From NCBI GenBank assembly GCA_963663365.2, contig CAXXIH010000008.1:1302001-1366000 (forward strand): DNA of 64,000 nt. The letters run 5' to 3'. This document shows, piece by piece, positions 35,654 through 44,304 of the stretch. Position 1 is the first letter of the stretch, and each line of letters begins with the position of its first letter. The translations under genes were made by a program, and so were the position numbers. This DNA comes from G963663365 sp963663365. Its GTDB lineage: Bacteria > Hinthialibacterota > Hinthialibacteria > Hinthialibacterales > G963663365. The notes under the pieces were generated by a model. That model saw only the letters and a program-made list of their open reading frames with translations. It did no database searches and was not told where the DNA came from.

Positions 35654-37093
35654 TTACTGGACATTCATCATAATTAATACTTTATTTTTTAACTGCAAGG
35701 AAATATCTTTAAGCCTGATATATTCGCCTGTAGGATTCTCAGGGATGACTTTTAAGACATCCTCGACCAAAACAAAAGCTGTTTTATAGTCTCCACGACT
35801 GTATGCCGAACCCGCCAAGTATGCTTTGGCATGTGGAATGATCTTCGCATATCTTGCATTTTCAATAATGTCTCTTAAAAGGCGTTCTGATTCATCCTCA
35901 TTATCATTCAGCCAAACTTCATAAAGGGCCAATCCAAGCATTGCATCTGTACCAGATTGAGTTTGGGGATAATACTTTGAAACAATTTCAACCGTGACAT
36001 TGTAGGCATCCTTTTTCCGGCCTTGCTCCCAAAGACCCCGCCGGTGATTGTTCAGAAGACTAGCCACGTCGGATTCATTAAAGTTGTCTGCTTTCAAGTT
36101 TTCTACATAAAAAGGTGTATTGATAAAATATTCCGTTAATTCCGGGATTCGTTTCATATATTCCGGAGAATAACAAATGGCATGTATAATCTTGATTGTG
36201 CGTTCAAGGATATAACCCGGCTTTTGCTGATTTCGCTCGATAAAGACCGTAAATGCATCTCGGGCGCTTTGGAAGTCTGTTCCTTGAAAAAGTAGTATTG
36301 CAGTCCGATACAGGGGAATGTGTTTGGTTTCGTCATAACAATTCGAATCGGAAGTCAGCGTTTCGATACATTCTTCCTCAATTTCATCTAGCAGTGTCAG
36401 TGAGGTTTCATAATCTCCATCTACAGCCAAACAGAGTGTCTTTCCAATTTCCCGGGCTTGAGGACGATGTTCAGACTCCTTAAAAAGCGGATAAGCCGTT
36501 TCCATTGCTTTAAAAGATGGATCGTAGACTTCTTTGGCGTAAAGGCGGGAAAAAGTTTCAAGAAAATCGTTATGGCAATTATAGAAATCGCGATCTTCTT
36601 GGCTTAAAGTTATGCCGGTTTGGCGTTCATATTCGTCAATGGCGGACTCGACATAATCCCCGTTCTCCCAAAGACTCGCGTAATACTCACGATAAACATT
36701 AGCATTCCATTTTTCGGCAATTGCGCGCTTGAAAATCGCCGCCGCCTCTTGCTTTTTGCCATCGCGCCCCAGTAATCTGGCTTTCGCAAGCTGGGCCTGG
36801 TGAATTGTGTCATCACTATTTGAGCTCTTTCGGATCATTTCATCGATATATTCCATTGCCCTCGCGCGGGACTCCGGAGTTTGCGATAGATTAACAATAT
36901 CGCTTAGCGCCTGAGTGAGCGCTTCTTGATCCGTAGCTGACTCTAGTACCTTTGAAGCATTATCGAACTGCTTATTAAGCGGCATTTGTGCTTCAGCAAG
37001 CCGATTCTCATCTGAAGGCTGAGCCCCGATTTTGATGGCACATAAACCGTAAATACTTAAAAGTACACTTATGCAGACTATCAGATTTTTCAT
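35654..37093 (-). CDS. Exported TPR-repeat protein
   Basis: 479 residues with a signal peptide (ISVLLSIYGLCAI). The rest consists of alpha-helical tetratricopeptide-like repeats, for example AQLAKARLLGRDGKKQEAAA, TALLF-type segments, and YLAGSAYSRGDYKTAFVLVE near the C-terminus. TPR proteins of this kind are scaffolds in the periplasm or on the outer membrane. It has a strong ribosome-binding site (GGGAGG, 7 bases). It is the first gene of the AT-rich island's minus-strand cluster, and 290 bases upstream there is a promoter-like element with a nine-G tract. Confidence 0.75.
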   Translation of the reverse strand: MKNLIVCISVLLSIYGLCAIKIGAQPSDENRLAEAQMPLNKQFDNASKVLESATDQEALTQALSDIVNLSQTPESRARAMEYIDEMIRKSSNSDDTIHQAQLAKARLLGRDGKKQEAAAIFKRAIAEKWNANVYREYYASLWENGDYVESAIDEYERQTGITLSQEDRDFYNCHNDFLETFSRLYAKEVYDPSFKAMETAYPLFKESEHRPQAREIGKTLCLAVDGDYETSLTLLDEIEEECIETLTSDSNCYDETKHIPLYRTAILLFQGTDFQSARDAFTVFIERNQQKPGYILERTIKIIHAICYSPEYMKRIPELTEYFINTPFYVENLKADNFNESDVASLLNNHRRGLWEQGRKKDAYNVTVEIVSKYYPQTQSGTDAMLGLALYEVWLNDNEDESERLLRDIIENARYAKIIPHAKAYLAGSAYSRGDYKTAFVLVEDVLKVIPENPTGEYIRLKDISLQLKNKVLIMMNVQ

Positions 37094-37377
37094 TGCAAAC
37101 CTCCCAAATCACACCTACCAGCCAATTATGACAAACCGGGTACAGCCACGAAAATAGAAAAACACCGTATTACCAATAATCGGCATTCCGCACTTTCTGG
37201 CATTCATGTTTTAACAGGCAAAAGATATCAATACCCATTAAATAAATAAGTAACTATGAGATTTAAGGATCAGCAAACTTCATTCTTCCCTCCTAACCTG
37301 GAACGAATCCCGCATGTTCCAGGAAAGTTACCGGTACTCCTCGATCAAAAAAGACGGACTATGTACCGATGTCAAGG

Positions 37378-37404
37378 AATATATCCCCCCCCCGAAAGTG
37401 TCAA
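37378..37404 (-). promoter_or_regulatory. Promoter-like element with G9 tract in the spacer
   Basis: On the minus strand TTGACA (37399-37404) and TATATT (37378-37383) flank a 15-base spacer that contains nine consecutive G (37385-37393). The downstream gene on that strand is the TPR gene starting at 37093, about 285 bases away. Slippage of the tract would change the spacing, as in known phase-variable promoters; this role is inferred. Confidence 0.4.
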
Positions 37405-37769
37405 GGACTTTTTAGATAAATTTTCCAAAAATTATTGTTTTGACTAAAAGATAAATTATTATGTTTTATCAAATTCTGAGTGACTTATCTTAAAAAACTC
37501 CTAAGTGACTGGCAATACGCAATTTATGATAACTTAGCCCAAAGAGCAACAACAGTTTATGACGACACAAATTTTACGAAACCCGCTACATCATGACTCT
37601 ACGATGCTCAATTCGTTACAAAAAAGTTAATTGAAACGTTATCTATAATTTGTTCCTGTATGAAAATTGTACTTCGACCGGTCCAAATATTTCAGGAATC
37701 ATGCTTAAGTAGGCATTCTACAATCCTGTTTTTCTCTCCAACCACCTAATTATTATGGGTTTATGAGCG

Positions 37770-37795
37770 ATGTCGGACGTTCGACATTGAGGTTT
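37770..37795 (+). terminator. Short hairpin with T-run (weak)
   Basis: ATGTCG and CGACAT form a 6 bp stem followed by GAGGTTTTT on the plus strand. It is next to the end of the GT4 gene, but no plus-strand gene precedes it, so its role is doubtful. Confidence 0.3.
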
Positions 37796-38917
37796 TTATC
37801 CCCCCATACACTGGTCGAATACCGCCCAGGTTGCGTGGGCGGATTTTTGCCATGTAAAACTTTCGGCATGGCAGCGCAAGAATTCTTTGGCAGGCGGCTC
37901 TTTTACTATTTTCCAAATTGCACTTATCCACGCCTCACAATTATTTGGCGCGGCGTAATAGGCGGCATCGCCGCCGACCTCACGGCACACGGGAAGATCG
38001 CTGGCAAGTACAGACGTACCGCTGGCCAATGCCTCTAAAACCGGAAGCCCGAAACCTTCATAAAGCGTGGGGAATACCAACGCTGAAGCCTGACGGTACA
38101 ACACGGGCAAGAGATGATGTTCGATATACCCCAAGCGCCGGACACGGGGAGCCATCCCCTCGATGCGTTTTTTCACATCCGCGCTCGACCACCCTTCACC
38201 GCCCACAATAAGGAGCGGAGGAACATCGCCCGAACGGCTCAGTTCTTCATAACAATCGAGCAGGAATGAATAATTCTTTCTCGGTTCGAGTGTGCCCACC
38301 GCAAGCAGATAACCGGGTTCGATATTCAGTTCTTTCAGCCGCGCATCATCGTCGCATCCCCCGGGCTGAAACCGCTCCAAATCCACGCCTTCATGAATCA
38401 CACTGACCCGCTCGGGACCGGCCCCGGGGAGTTCCAGAAAATCACGGCGCGTCGATTCCGAAACACAAATCGCATGGGTAGCTTTGCGGGCGGCGCGTTT
38501 GAGAGAATGCGACCATGCCGCGCTGTACTTTGCGGGCTGAATACCGGGCAACTTCATAAACGCTAAATCGTGAATGGTGACCACAGACGGTATCCTGCCC
38601 AAACCGGCGGGCGTAATGCTCAATGGAGAAAACCATAAATCGGGCGCGGCCAGGCGCAGCAACGGGGGGATCAAGACATGGTCCCAAATAGGCCGGACCA
38701 CCATGGGGGCCGGGAATGGGACAATCCGGGGATGCCAGCGCGGCTGCACGCCTTCGCCCCAAACGGCGGTGTTTTTAAGCGTCCGGTGGGAGAAAAGCAG
38801 CCACTCGGTATCAGGCCGTTCGACAGCCAGAGCGGTCAGGAGCGAGCGCGTATAAGTCGCAACCCCGGTGTGCTCCTCACCCAAAACACGGACATCGACG
38901 GCGATGGTGGCGGACAT
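37796..38917 (-). CDS. Glycosyltransferase family 4
   Basis: 373-residue GT-B enzyme of the GT4 family. The N-terminal HTGVATYTRSLLTAL loop and the C-terminal donor-site motifs LAVGTLEPRKNYSFLLDCYEEL and PTLYEGFGLPVLEALASG (E-x7-E) are intact (shown in parts). GT4 enzymes transfer sugars from nucleotide donors to polysaccharide or lipid-linked chains at the cytosolic face. It lies in the 37.8-45.8 kb glycan block with a WaaF-like enzyme, a YfhO protein and a sugar phosphotransferase. The donor is unknown. The small membrane protein at 38995 starts 78 bp upstream in the opposite direction. Confidence 0.93.
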   Translation of the reverse strand: MSATIAVDVRVLGEEHTGVATYTRSLLTALAVERPDTEWLLFSHRTLKNTAVWGEGVQPRWHPRIVPFPAPMVVRPIWDHVLIPPLLRLAAPDLWFSPLSITPAGLGRIPSVVTIHDLAFMKLPGIQPAKYSAAWSHSLKRAARKATHAICVSESTRRDFLELPGAGPERVSVIHEGVDLERFQPGGCDDDARLKELNIEPGYLLAVGTLEPRKNYSFLLDCYEELSRSGDVPPLLIVGGEGWSSADVKKRIEGMAPRVRRLGYIEHHLLPVLYRQASALVFPTLYEGFGLPVLEALASGTSVLASDLPVCREVGGDAAYYAAPNNCEAWISAIWKIVKEPPAKEFLRCHAESFTWQKSAHATWAVFDQCMGG

Positions 38918-38994
38918 GATGTGTGACCCTAGAACGAGTGCAAACGTTGTGACACGGGAAGCACTGGGGCATACTCCCCTTCAGGAGTAGTTAA

Positions 38995-39186
38995 ATGACT
39001 GAAGAACAGACCGTAAACCACCCGGAAGAGGCCGCCGTTCAAGAAGAACAGGAGCAAACCGCAGCCGGACAGACCGATACGGAAGAAGAGGCCTACGGCT
39101 GGGAATTCCATAAAATGCCGTTCCTGGTGGCGGTAGCCCTCACCGTCTTATTCTATTGTTTTGTCTATTTTTATGTGAAGTACTGA
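38995..39186 (+). CDS. Small acidic membrane protein
   Basis: 63 residues. The N-terminal 38 are very acidic (Glu/Gln/Thr) and the C-terminal 25 form one transmembrane helix (MPFLVAVALTVLFYCFVYFY) ending in VKY, so the tail would be in the inner membrane. AGGAG lies 7 bases before the ATG, which supports translation. It is alone on the plus strand, divergent from the GT4 gene and ending 7 bp from the WaaF-like gene. No family is recognised; it may modulate a membrane complex of glycan synthesis (speculation). Confidence 0.7.
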   Translation: MTEEQTVNHPEEAAVQEEQEQTAAGQTDTEEEAYGWEFHKMPFLVAVALTVLFYCFVYFYVKY

Positions 39187-39192
39187 GCCGTC

Positions 39193-40239
39193 TTAGGGCT
39201 TCGCGCCCGGCTCGTGGTGCGTCTCGTAGATCCAAGCCAGGATATCCACAACTTCCTCTTCGCCAATCCGCAACATGCAAAAATGCTGTTCCTCTTTGCA
39301 GACAGGCTGCACACAGGGCGAGCAGCCAACCGGCTTACGCACAATGTACTGGTTCGGCCCCAAGGGGCCGGTTGTGACAGCATCGGTCGAACCAAAAAGA
39401 CTCAGTTGCGGGCGCTGCAAGGCCGCCGCCACATGCATCCCCCCGGAATCGTTACTGAGCACCAGATCGGCAATCGAAAGAATCCCCATAAATTGGCGCA
39501 GGCTGGTTTGTCCGGCGAGCATGGCTAACGGCACACGCGATAACGTGGCGATATTCGCACCGGCCTCACGGTCCGAACCGCCCCCAAGAATGACCACATC
39601 CCACCCGGCACACTCCACCGCCCAGCGAGCCACATAGGCGTAGCGTTCCACCGGCCAACGTTTGGCAGCGCTATTAACCGATCCCGGATTGAGAGCCAAA
39701 AGAGGCCGGCCGCGTTTGATGCCCGATTGCCGTAGAAGCGATTCGGCTTCTCTTCTCTCTTCAGCGCAGACCACCCAACGAGGCGGTGGCGTTTCCTTTT
39801 GCGCTTCCCCCAAAACCAAACTCGCATACATGGCGCTCTGGTGCCAATGCGCGAGTTGTGACGGCTTTTTTAATGCACGCGTCAAAAGCAGCGAACGTCC
39901 ATCGGTGGCGTAACCGATGCGTTCCGGAATGCGCGCGAGCCAAACCGGAAGGGCCGATGCAAATGAATTCGGGAAAACATAGGCGAGGTCGAAATCTTCT
40001 TCGCGTAAACGGTTCGCCAAACTCCACAGACCGCTTAATCCGCGTTCACGTCCCGAACGATCATAGGTAAGCACACGGTTAATGGCGGGATGTCCCTGCA
40101 GTGCGCTGGAGACTCCGGAAAGCGCCAATATCGTAATATGTGCTTTTGGACATTTCTCACGCAACACCTGCAAGGCGGGTGTGGCAATGACCATATCACC
40201 AAGCCAGTTCGGAAGTCGGATCAGGATTCGGAAAGACAT
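39193..40239 (-). CDS. Glycosyltransferase family 9, ADP-heptose:LPS heptosyltransferase II-like
   Basis: 348-residue GT-B enzyme. The opening FRILIRLPNWLGDMVIATPA is the WaaF type (the P-N-W-L-G-D motif). The donor site is in LNPGSVNSAAKRWP, and LVLSNDSGGMHVAAAL contains the conserved D-S-G-x-x-H. The C-terminal CSPCVQPVCKEEQHFCM cluster is common in WaaF. These enzymes add heptose to the LPS inner core. It is the last gene of a minus-strand operon YfhO - Maf - DUF151 - this gene. A WaaF role is likely from the motifs, but the native core sugar is not proved. Confidence 0.88.
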   Translation of the reverse strand: MSFRILIRLPNWLGDMVIATPALQVLREKCPKAHITILALSGVSSALQGHPAINRVLTYDRSGRERGLSGLWSLANRLREEDFDLAYVFPNSFASALPVWLARIPERIGYATDGRSLLLTRALKKPSQLAHWHQSAMYASLVLGEAQKETPPPRWVVCAEERREAESLLRQSGIKRGRPLLALNPGSVNSAAKRWPVERYAYVARWAVECAGWDVVILGGGSDREAGANIATLSRVPLAMLAGQTSLRQFMGILSIADLVLSNDSGGMHVAAALQRPQLSLFGSTDAVTTGPLGPNQYIVRKPVGCSPCVQPVCKEEQHFCMLRIGEEEVVDILAWIYETHHEPGAKP

Positions 40240-40284
40240 GACGGCAGGCTTCGGCAGCCGAATGGTTTCGATAAAGCAGCCGTT

Positions 40285-40677
40285 CTACCGGGCTACTTGA
40301 TCGAGAACCTCTTCGTTCACAAAAATCGGAGCATGAACGCGCAAAGCCAGGGCAATCGCATCGCTGGGCCGGGAATCGACATCAACCACGCCATTTGCGG
40401 TTTTAAAATGGATTCGCGCATAAAATGTTGAATCTAAAAGTTCAGTTACAACAATCCGTTCAAAAGTAGCCCCCAGAGCATGGACAATAGACGAGGCCAA
40501 ATCATGCGTCAGCGGCCGTTGGATCGGCAATTCGTTGATCGCCACGTGGATGGAGTGCGCCTCATTAAATCCGATAAGGATCGGCATTCGCCGGTCGCCG
40601 AACTTTTCTTTTAGAATGATAATTTGCGTGTCGCTGGTTTCATCGAAACGCAACTCATAAAAAGTCATTTCAACCAT
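40285..40677 (-). CDS. DUF151 bifunctional nuclease-family protein
   Basis: 130-residue cytosolic protein of the BFN/DUF151 family, with MPILIGFNEAHSI at residues 31-43 and VVDVDSRPSDAIALALRVHAPI near the C-terminus (shown in part). The Thermotoga and plant homologues have been described as RNase/DNase. It lies between maf and the WaaF-like gene with gaps of 40 and 45 bp, so it is co-transcribed. The DUF151-Maf-YfhO order shows no obvious functional link. The length equals the usual single-domain form without a UVR tail. Confidence 0.92.
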   Translation of the reverse strand: MVEMTFYELRFDETSDTQIIILKEKFGDRRMPILIGFNEAHSIHVAINELPIQRPLTHDLASSIVHALGATFERIVVTELLDSTFYARIHFKTANGVVDVDSRPSDAIALALRVHAPIFVNEEVLDQVAR

Positions 40678-40717
40678 CGAATCTCACACTCCCGGGCAGA
40701 ACGCACGCCAGTCTTGC

Positions 40718-41323
40718 CTATACCGTATCGCTTACATAGCCGACCTCAATGCCCAACTGCTCTAATAATCTCGCAAGTTCCAGCGTGGGTAAACCGATTA
40801 CGTTGTGGTACGAACCCTTGATCCGGCTCACAAACCGCCCTGCTCCGCCCTGAATTGCATACGCTCCAGCCTTATCCATGGGCTCGCCGGTGGCAATATA
40901 TTCGTCCATTTCCCCATCTGAGACTTCCCGGAATGTAACCTCGCTGCACACCGCCTTTACAGCCTCGAACCTCTTGGCCATGCAAACCACAGCAATCCCG
41001 GTCCAAACCTCATGAACGCCACCGGAAAGGCTGCGCAACATGGATTGGGCCTCGGTGGCATCTGTAGGTTTGCCCAAAATTGTCGAATCTTTGGCAACCA
41101 CAGTATCCGCACCGATAACGATTTCATATTTCCGCGCCCTGGCGACCTTGGTGGCTTTTTCTAACGCCAAACGGACAGCATAGGGTCCGGGGGCCTCATC
41201 CATGGGCGGAGATTCATCCACATCGCTTGGTTCCACCGCAAAATGCAGCCCCATAAGCTCCAATAATTCACGCCGGCGCGGTGAAGCGCTGGCCAGTACG
41301 ATCGTATGTGCAACATTGTTCAT
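40718..41323 (-). CDS. Maf-like nucleoside triphosphate pyrophosphatase
   Basis: 201-residue cytosolic house-cleaning enzyme that hydrolyses dTTP, UTP or modified nucleotides. Characteristic motifs: LASASPRRRELLELMGL at the N-terminus, ADTVVAKDSTILGKPTDATEA in the middle (shown in part), and GAYAIQGGAGRFVSRIKGSY-type sequence near residue 155-175. The start ATG overlaps the stop of the YfhO gene by 4 bp (ATGA), implying translational coupling. Length and motifs are standard. Confidence 0.95.
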   Translation of the reverse strand: MNNVAHTIVLASASPRRRELLELMGLHFAVEPSDVDESPPMDEAPGPYAVRLALEKATKVARARKYEIVIGADTVVAKDSTILGKPTDATEAQSMLRSLSGGVHEVWTGIAVVCMAKRFEAVKAVCSEVTFREVSDGEMDEYIATGEPMDKAGAYAIQGGAGRFVSRIKGSYHNVIGLPTLELARLLEQLGIEVGYVSDTV

Positions 41324-44136
41324 GGGTTATCTCTAGCGCAGGGTACTGATCCATTTTGGGGCGCAGAAGGGCCAAAGGATTGTCTGGGGTCCTTCCGGGA
41401 AAATAGCAAAACAAGCAGGCCGCAGAGCGCCAATCCCAAACAGGCCAGCCCGATGGCAATCATCATGGGCAATGGCCGGTACACCAGTTCGACTTCATGG
41501 TCACCCTCCGGTACCGGCAAGGCCATGAACGCCAGATCGCCCCGGATCAGAGCCGCGGATTCGCCATCGACACAGGCTTTCCACCAGGGACTCCAACCTT
41601 CAACGATACGAAGCAGAGCCGGACCTTGTGCATTTACATTAAACCGCAGACTGTCCTTATCTCTTCGCAATAACGACACCGAAGCAGGGGCGGGCTCGGA
41701 TGGCAGTTCCATGTCCTGAGAATCCTCAGACAAAAGCACAAGTTCATGCGGATCTGAAGACGCCGAGGCTATGCGCTCAACCGCCGCTTCGGGAGAGTCG
41801 CACGTGAAGCAGGAATTGACCGCAGTCACGGATTTTAAGCAGTCTTCGAGCCGGTAGATTTCGTTACTATCGTCTTGAAACACCCTTTTGTAGGTGTCGT
41901 CATCGGCACTCGATATTGCCATCTCGATCACATTCCAGGATCCATGATTCAGGAAACCTTTGAATTTCACAGTTGTGACTTCCAAAGGAGGATGAAACCG
42001 CCATTCATAAGGGTATTGCTGAAGAAACATGGGGCCATCCGGCGTGGGAATCGGATAGCAACGTATGGTGGGAAGCCCATGGTGAGCCGCAGAAACAGGA
42101 GGATCGGTGTTCGCCAATAAGGCATTGGCCACTTCCACTCCTGCACGCACCGGGAGTTCGACATTTTCTCCGGAAGCGGTTTGCAGAATAACAACTCCCA
42201 CTTCTGTGCCCTGACGTACGCCTAACGCTTCACGCAGATGATGGCGCACCCAGAAACGATCAATCGGGATTGTCTGATTGAATTCGAAGATTTTTTCCTT
42301 CCCCCCCGCCATTCCGACTTCATATAAATAAGCGGTTCGTTCATAGGGGTCGCCGATTACATAGCGGATACCAAACCGGCGCAGAAGATGAGTAGGAGGA
42401 ATCCGAGTACGAACGGTCCGTTCCACTCCTCCCAGCCGTCCTTTCTCTCCGGCTGTGTAAATCATCCGGCCATACCACTTCGGATAAAGCGGATCATATC
42501 CCCAAGCCCCGAACAGCCGGTACCACTCAGGAAGCCGGTGGACACAATGGGGAACGAGCATCGGAATATCGATCTGACCTAACGATGGTATTGATGGCCG
42601 ATAGTCGATAAAGCGTTCATTTGGTGCGAAATCCTGCATCCATTCGACTGTCGCCGGATTCTTAAAATAGCCGGGCTCGACAGTTTCGAGGAAAAGACGT
42701 GGACGTAATGCCAGCTGCGGAACGACAATTGTCAACGCAAAAACAATCCACATCGGCTTCGAAGGTTTGAGACCGGGCATACGAAATAGCGCAAGAACCA
42801 CAAAGGCAAGTCCACCCCAAACCAGGTTCCAAACCAATGACCATTGCCATTCGAATGGTCCAAAGGGACTCACACCATCGGTGACCTCCGGATGCAGCAG
42901 AGAGTTCCACGCGCCCGGAAACAGGAATGCCATGAGGATTCCACAAACGAAAGTACAAGCTCCAATTAGCAGCCAAACACGCACCGGCTTCCGGTTCTGA
43001 AAAGAGCAAAGCGCATCTATTCCCAATCCGGCAAAGACGGCAAGCCCTGTAGTAGCCAGTAGCAAAGAACGGTTGGGTAGATTGAACCGATCCACACCGG
43101 GCACAGCCTCGCGTAGCAATTTGGCTAAATAGAGGTTTGGTCCGGTGGAAATAACCAACGCAAATAGGATCATCGCCAGCCAGGCCCAATGCCGCCGCCA
43201 GTTCTTGCGAATCCCCAACACGGCCAAAACCAATCCCATGACCGAGATGACGGCGGTGCCTTCCCATGGATCCAGACGCACCAATTCATGTTGAGAGAGA
43301 CCACCGAAAATCGCAGCGGGGAGTTCCATCACGCTGAGGGAACCGGCAAACGCACCTTCTTCCGTAAGCGGCCCCCGGTTGGTGCGGGGCATATTCTCAA
43401 GTGCGGGAAGCCAGGTTGTTGCGGATAGGAGCAACGCTAATCCCAAAACCGCCAACGCGCGGGCGCCGATACGAATTCCGAATTGGCGGCCCTTAAGCAA
43501 GTACTGCAAAGTGAGAAATCCAATACCCAGGCCGATCAACACCGGCGGATGCGGCATTCCGCCCATGACACTCAACGCCAGCCCGGCGGCTGACACAATC
43601 AGCCAGCGGGGGTTGAAATCTTTATCCTCAAACAAGGCCACCGCGCCGCCTAGCGAAAATCCGGTCCATGCACAACCCGCCAACATACCGGCATTTGTGA
43701 TCTTGGCCTGCCAAAATGTCGAAAATAGGAAAATCAGCGCTCCCATGCGCCGGCCATGCACAGAGCATCCCAATCGATGCAGAAGAAAGGCAATCCCGCC
43801 TCCGCCAATTGCCATGTGTAGCCAAAGAGACAGTCCATAAGCAAGCAGAGTGGGCAGAAACATGTAAAGAATATTGAGCGGATAGAAGTTCTGTACCTGG
43901 GGATTTGAATCGAGGGGGAAGCCGCAAAACATATACGGATCCCACCAATCCACCAGCGGATCCGAGAGAAGATGGCGCAGAGGTATATAAAACAGAAGCG
44001 AGTCCTCATCCGCTGAGAATGCCAAACCAAGGCCACGAGTTCCGGTGAGGATGAATGCCGAGACAACAACAAGCAATAAATCACCCAACCAGGCCGGATG
44101 GCGGCGAATCGTGGAACCGGATTGCTGCGTGTTCAA
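41320..44136 (-). CDS. YfhO-family membrane protein
   Basis: 938-residue polytopic protein. About a dozen N-terminal helices (residues 10-480) include the FYIPLRHLLSDPLVDWWDPY loop near residue 45 and the LEHM-type NRGPLTEEG segment, and large periplasmic domains with beta-strands follow before a C-terminal helix (IAIGLACLGLALCGLLVLLF). YfhO proteins are GT-C-like and help to glycosylate teichoic acids in Firmicutes; in Gram-negatives the role is unclear. It heads the minus-strand operon YfhO - Maf - DUF151 - WaaF-like, and it is next to the divergent sugar phosphotransferase, so a part in surface-glycan modification is plausible. Confidence 0.85.
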   Translation of the reverse strand: MNTQQSGSTIRRHPAWLGDLLLVVVSAFILTGTRGLGLAFSADEDSLLFYIPLRHLLSDPLVDWWDPYMFCGFPLDSNPQVQNFYPLNILYMFLPTLLAYGLSLWLHMAIGGGGIAFLLHRLGCSVHGRRMGALIFLFSTFWQAKITNAGMLAGCAWTGFSLGGAVALFEDKDFNPRWLIVSAAGLALSVMGGMPHPPVLIGLGIGFLTLQYLLKGRQFGIRIGARALAVLGLALLLSATTWLPALENMPRTNRGPLTEEGAFAGSLSVMELPAAIFGGLSQHELVRLDPWEGTAVISVMGLVLAVLGIRKNWRRHWAWLAMILFALVISTGPNLYLAKLLREAVPGVDRFNLPNRSLLLATTGLAVFAGLGIDALCSFQNRKPVRVWLLIGACTFVCGILMAFLFPGAWNSLLHPEVTDGVSPFGPFEWQWSLVWNLVWGGLAFVVLALFRMPGLKPSKPMWIVFALTIVVPQLALRPRLFLETVEPGYFKNPATVEWMQDFAPNERFIDYRPSIPSLGQIDIPMLVPHCVHRLPEWYRLFGAWGYDPLYPKWYGRMIYTAGEKGRLGGVERTVRTRIPPTHLLRRFGIRYVIGDPYERTAYLYEVGMAGGKEKIFEFNQTIPIDRFWVRHHLREALGVRQGTEVGVVILQTASGENVELPVRAGVEVANALLANTDPPVSAAHHGLPTIRCYPIPTPDGPMFLQQYPYEWRFHPPLEVTTVKFKGFLNHGSWNVIEMAISSADDDTYKRVFQDDSNEIYRLEDCLKSVTAVNSCFTCDSPEAAVERIASASSDPHELVLLSEDSQDMELPSEPAPASVSLLRRDKDSLRFNVNAQGPALLRIVEGWSPWWKACVDGESAALIRGDLAFMALPVPEGDHEVELVYRPLPMMIAIGLACLGLALCGLLVLLFSRKDPRQSFGPSAPQNGSVPCARDNP

Positions 44137-44304
44137 AGCAAACCTCGAAAAGTGATCGTCTGTAAAACACCGGAAGACCGGCGCATCCGTTTATAGAGAC
44201 GATGGCAGAGTATCATGCATCAGGATACAGGACCCGGTGAGCAAACCGTTAACACGTGACTGACCGGCGTTTCAAGTTAGAGTGATGCGAGCCAAAGCAC
44301 GCAA

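Larger units (their letters stand above)
37094..37795. other. AT-rich gene-free stretch upstream of the island
   Basis: 702 bases with no convincing gene. It contains the C9/G9 homopolymer with flanking promoter elements near 37378-37404, two copies of TGTCAAGGA (37370-37378 and 37399-37407), a truncated-looking 63-codon plus-strand frame, and a 6 bp hairpin with T5 at 37770-37795. The remainder is AT-rich and without recognised structure. Confidence 0.5.

Noticed and set aside
37256..37447. 63-codon frame that might be a transposase remnant
   Set aside because: No transposase motif or inverted-repeat ends were seen; the AT-rich context and the homopolymer explain it better.
42662..43267. 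Second minus-strand frame of about 201 codons
   Set aside because: It lies inside the YfhO gene in another frame, with no ribosome-binding site, and looks like a shadow.
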